Both the position numbers and the translations under genes were made by a program. 64,000 bases of DNA, taken from NCBI GenBank assembly GCA_029558435.1, contig JAKQEZ010000523.1:32364-96363 (forward strand), in the 5' to 3' direction. The DNA is from Bacteroidota bacterium. GTDB lineage: Bacteria; Bacteroidota; Bacteroidia; Flavobacteriales; Crocinitomicaceae. Under the pieces are notes generated by a model that made no database searches, was not told the origin of the DNA, and saw nothing but the letters and a program-made list of their open reading frames with translations. Shown here piece by piece: positions 62,991 to 64,000 of this stretch (position 1 is its first letter; each line of letters begins with the position of its first letter).

Positions 62991-63899
62991 GTGAATCAAA
63001 AATTGATACTTATTCTTGCGTGTTGCCTTAGTTTTTTGAGCTTTGGTCAGGGGGTTCGGTGGAGCAAACCCAATGCTGGTGTGCAAGCTGGCTTGGTGTT
63101 GGAGGCAGGAACGCATGAATTGGCAATAGGTTTTCATCTCAAAAGTTTTATTGGTTTTGACTACGCGCAGTTGAATGTAGGCAACACGTTTATGTGGAAG
63201 TTTTACAGCTTGGGTAAACGTGAAATGTTTTACGAAAACAGATTCTATGCAGGTGGTGCACTCATGGTGGGCAAAAATCAATCGGTGGTGGATTTTGAAT
63301 TGGACGGATTGAACCACCAAACAAAAAAGAATTTTGCTGTTGCCTATAATTTTTTGATTTACTCTGATAATGCGGGCACTTCGCAATTGTCGGGTGCTTT
63401 TGGAATGCATATTAAAAATGTTTCCATCAAATTTGAAAACGATGTGTTTAGTGGACAAGCCAAAGACCGATTTAGAACTGGAATTTTAGACATTAGTTAT
63501 CGCACACCTACTTTTAAAATCAATACAGGGTTTTACATTTGGACGGGCGAAACGGCAGGATCTTTTTGGGATAAATCGGTGAAAACTAAGAAAATGCCAA
63601 GTGGCTATCGTTCTTTGGAAGATTTGCCTTATGGAAAAACAACGCATGGTATAGTTTATGGCGGAATCAAATATTTGATGCATTTTGGTAATGTTGTATA
63701 CGCTCGCATTGGTGTGGATAGCGAACAATTTCGTCATGGACTTCAAAACCGCTTGATACACGATATGGCGTTTTTACCTCAAACATTTCCTAGAAATACG
63801 CCACATTACCCCCGATTGGATGAAAATGGTTGTCCAGTTTTTGAAAAAGAATTGGTCAGAAAACCCAAATTCTACCTTCAATTTGGAATCAATGAATAG
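62991..63899 (+). CDS. Polymorphic-toxin-type-23-like secreted protein
   Basis: A 302-residue protein. GTG 62991 gives the signal peptide MNQKLILILACCLSFLSFGQ, whereas the longer frame would overlap the divergent M3 peptidase and lacks such a signal. The body matches a Bacteroidota family labelled bacterial toxin 23: AGLVLEAGTHELAIGFHLKS, DRFRTGILDISYRTPTFKIN, GYRSLEDLPYGKTTHGIVYG, QNRLIHDMAFLPQTFPRN and HYPRLDENGCPVFEKELVRK. The strand-rich pattern fits a small outer-membrane beta-barrel as well as a toxin. No secretion, immunity or repeat-region gene is adjacent. Confidence 0.75.
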   Translation: MNQKLILILACCLSFLSFGQGVRWSKPNAGVQAGLVLEAGTHELAIGFHLKSFIGFDYAQLNVGNTFMWKFYSLGKREMFYENRFYAGGALMVGKNQSVVDFELDGLNHQTKKNFAVAYNFLIYSDNAGTSQLSGAFGMHIKNVSIKFENDVFSGQAKDRFRTGILDISYRTPTFKINTGFYIWTGETAGSFWDKSVKTKKMPSGYRSLEDLPYGKTTHGIVYGGIKYLMHFGNVVYARIGVDSEQFRHGLQNRLIHDMAFLPQTFPRNTPHYPRLDENGCPVFEKELVRKPKFYLQFGINE

Positions 63900-63916
63900 C
63901 AATTTCAAAAAATAGC

Positions 63917-64000
63917 TTATTCAATTTTTTGCAAATCTTCGTTGTACAGTCCAATCAACAAACTATTGCCATTTTCATCGATGCGCAAACCACCATATTT
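63917..64000 (-). CDS. 3' end of an unidentified gene (continues beyond window)
   Basis: On the minus strand an open frame runs in from the right edge and ends in TAA at 63917-63919. The visible 27 residues include GGLRIDENGNSLLIGLYNED and end LQKIE. This is too short to name a family. It converges on the toxin-23-like gene with 17 bases between the stops. Confidence 0.6.
   Translation of the reverse strand, partial: KYGGLRIDENGNSLLIGLYNEDLQKIE

Noticed and set aside
62838..63458. 206-codon minus-strand frame over the M3 peptidase N-terminus and toxin-23-like gene
   Set aside because: It overlaps two better-supported genes and the promoter between them; no signal or domain is visible.
1..64000. 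CRISPR arrays, tRNA or rRNA genes, insertion sequences, prophage
   Set aside because: No regularly spaced repeats, cloverleaf-like segments, transposase or phage proteins were recognised in the intergenic spaces, all of which are short.

Overview
The window is AT-rich chromosomal DNA from a member of the Bacteroidota, most likely the order Flavobacteriales. The evidence is a split two-gene methionine synthase, two proteins ending in type IX secretion (T9SS) sorting domains, HmuY-type haem proteins beside a TonB-dependent receptor, DUF families typical of the phylum (GSCFA, DUF4286, DUF2279, toxin-23-like), and repeated TAnnTTTG -7 promoter boxes with no obvious Shine-Dalgarno sequences. A narrower placement is not supported by the sequence alone. 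I see no rRNA, tRNA, CRISPR array, insertion sequence, phage gene or attachment site, and no gene-free stretch longer than about 300 bases.

Layout. 1-3.7 kb: tail of a TPR protein, a phosphosulfolactate-synthase-like enzyme, a T9SS-exported serine hydrolase and an acid-phosphatase lipoprotein. 3.8-8.7 kb: a SAM-I riboswitch leading a methionine and one-carbon operon (split metH, metF). 8.7-12.5 kb (minus): bacilliredoxin, an ACMSD-like amidohydrolase and a cation/proton antiporter. 12.6-16.9 kb: a helical hypothetical protein converging on a FadL-like porin and a Tyr/Gly-rich lipoprotein. 17-20.6 kb: proS, a conserved hypothetical and CCA tRNA nucleotidyltransferase. 20.6-25 kb (minus): DUF4139 protein, CAP-domain protein, hemW, DUF486 protein. 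25.2-30 kb: the fatty-acid initiation operon yceD-rpmF-plsX-fabH-accB-accC. 30-33.4 kb: a coiled-coil membrane protein, an RRM protein, an enoyl-CoA hydratase and a DUF2279 protein. 33.4-41.2 kb (minus): a repeat protein, an SpmA-SpmB fusion, an MsbA-like ABC exporter, GSCFA, argS and arginase. 41.3-45.2 kb (minus): a 1303-residue beta-propeller sensor fused to an adenylate cyclase and an HD domain. 45.3-51.2 kb (minus): GNAT, dapF and a haem-uptake locus. 51.4-58.8 kb: mostly tRNA, rRNA and ribosome modification genes (trmN6, rimM, rpsP, rsmA, dusB, queA). 58.9-64 kb: fabG, a Fic protein with a palindromic operator, an M3 peptidase lipoprotein, a toxin-23-like protein and the tail of one more gene.

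How the genes work together. The SAM riboswitch probably lets S-adenosylmethionine shut down MetH and MetF. The yceD operon couples ribosomal protein bL32 with acyl-phosphate synthesis, the first condensation and acetyl-CoA carboxylase; fabG, 29 kb away, supplies the next step. The haem locus pairs a TonB receptor with two HmuY-like proteins, each apparently built of two HmuY modules but exported by different routes. The most unusual items are these tandem-HmuY proteins, the propeller-cyclase-HD sensor, the palindromic operator under the fic promoter, and several promoters placed so close to start codons that leaderless transcripts are predicted.
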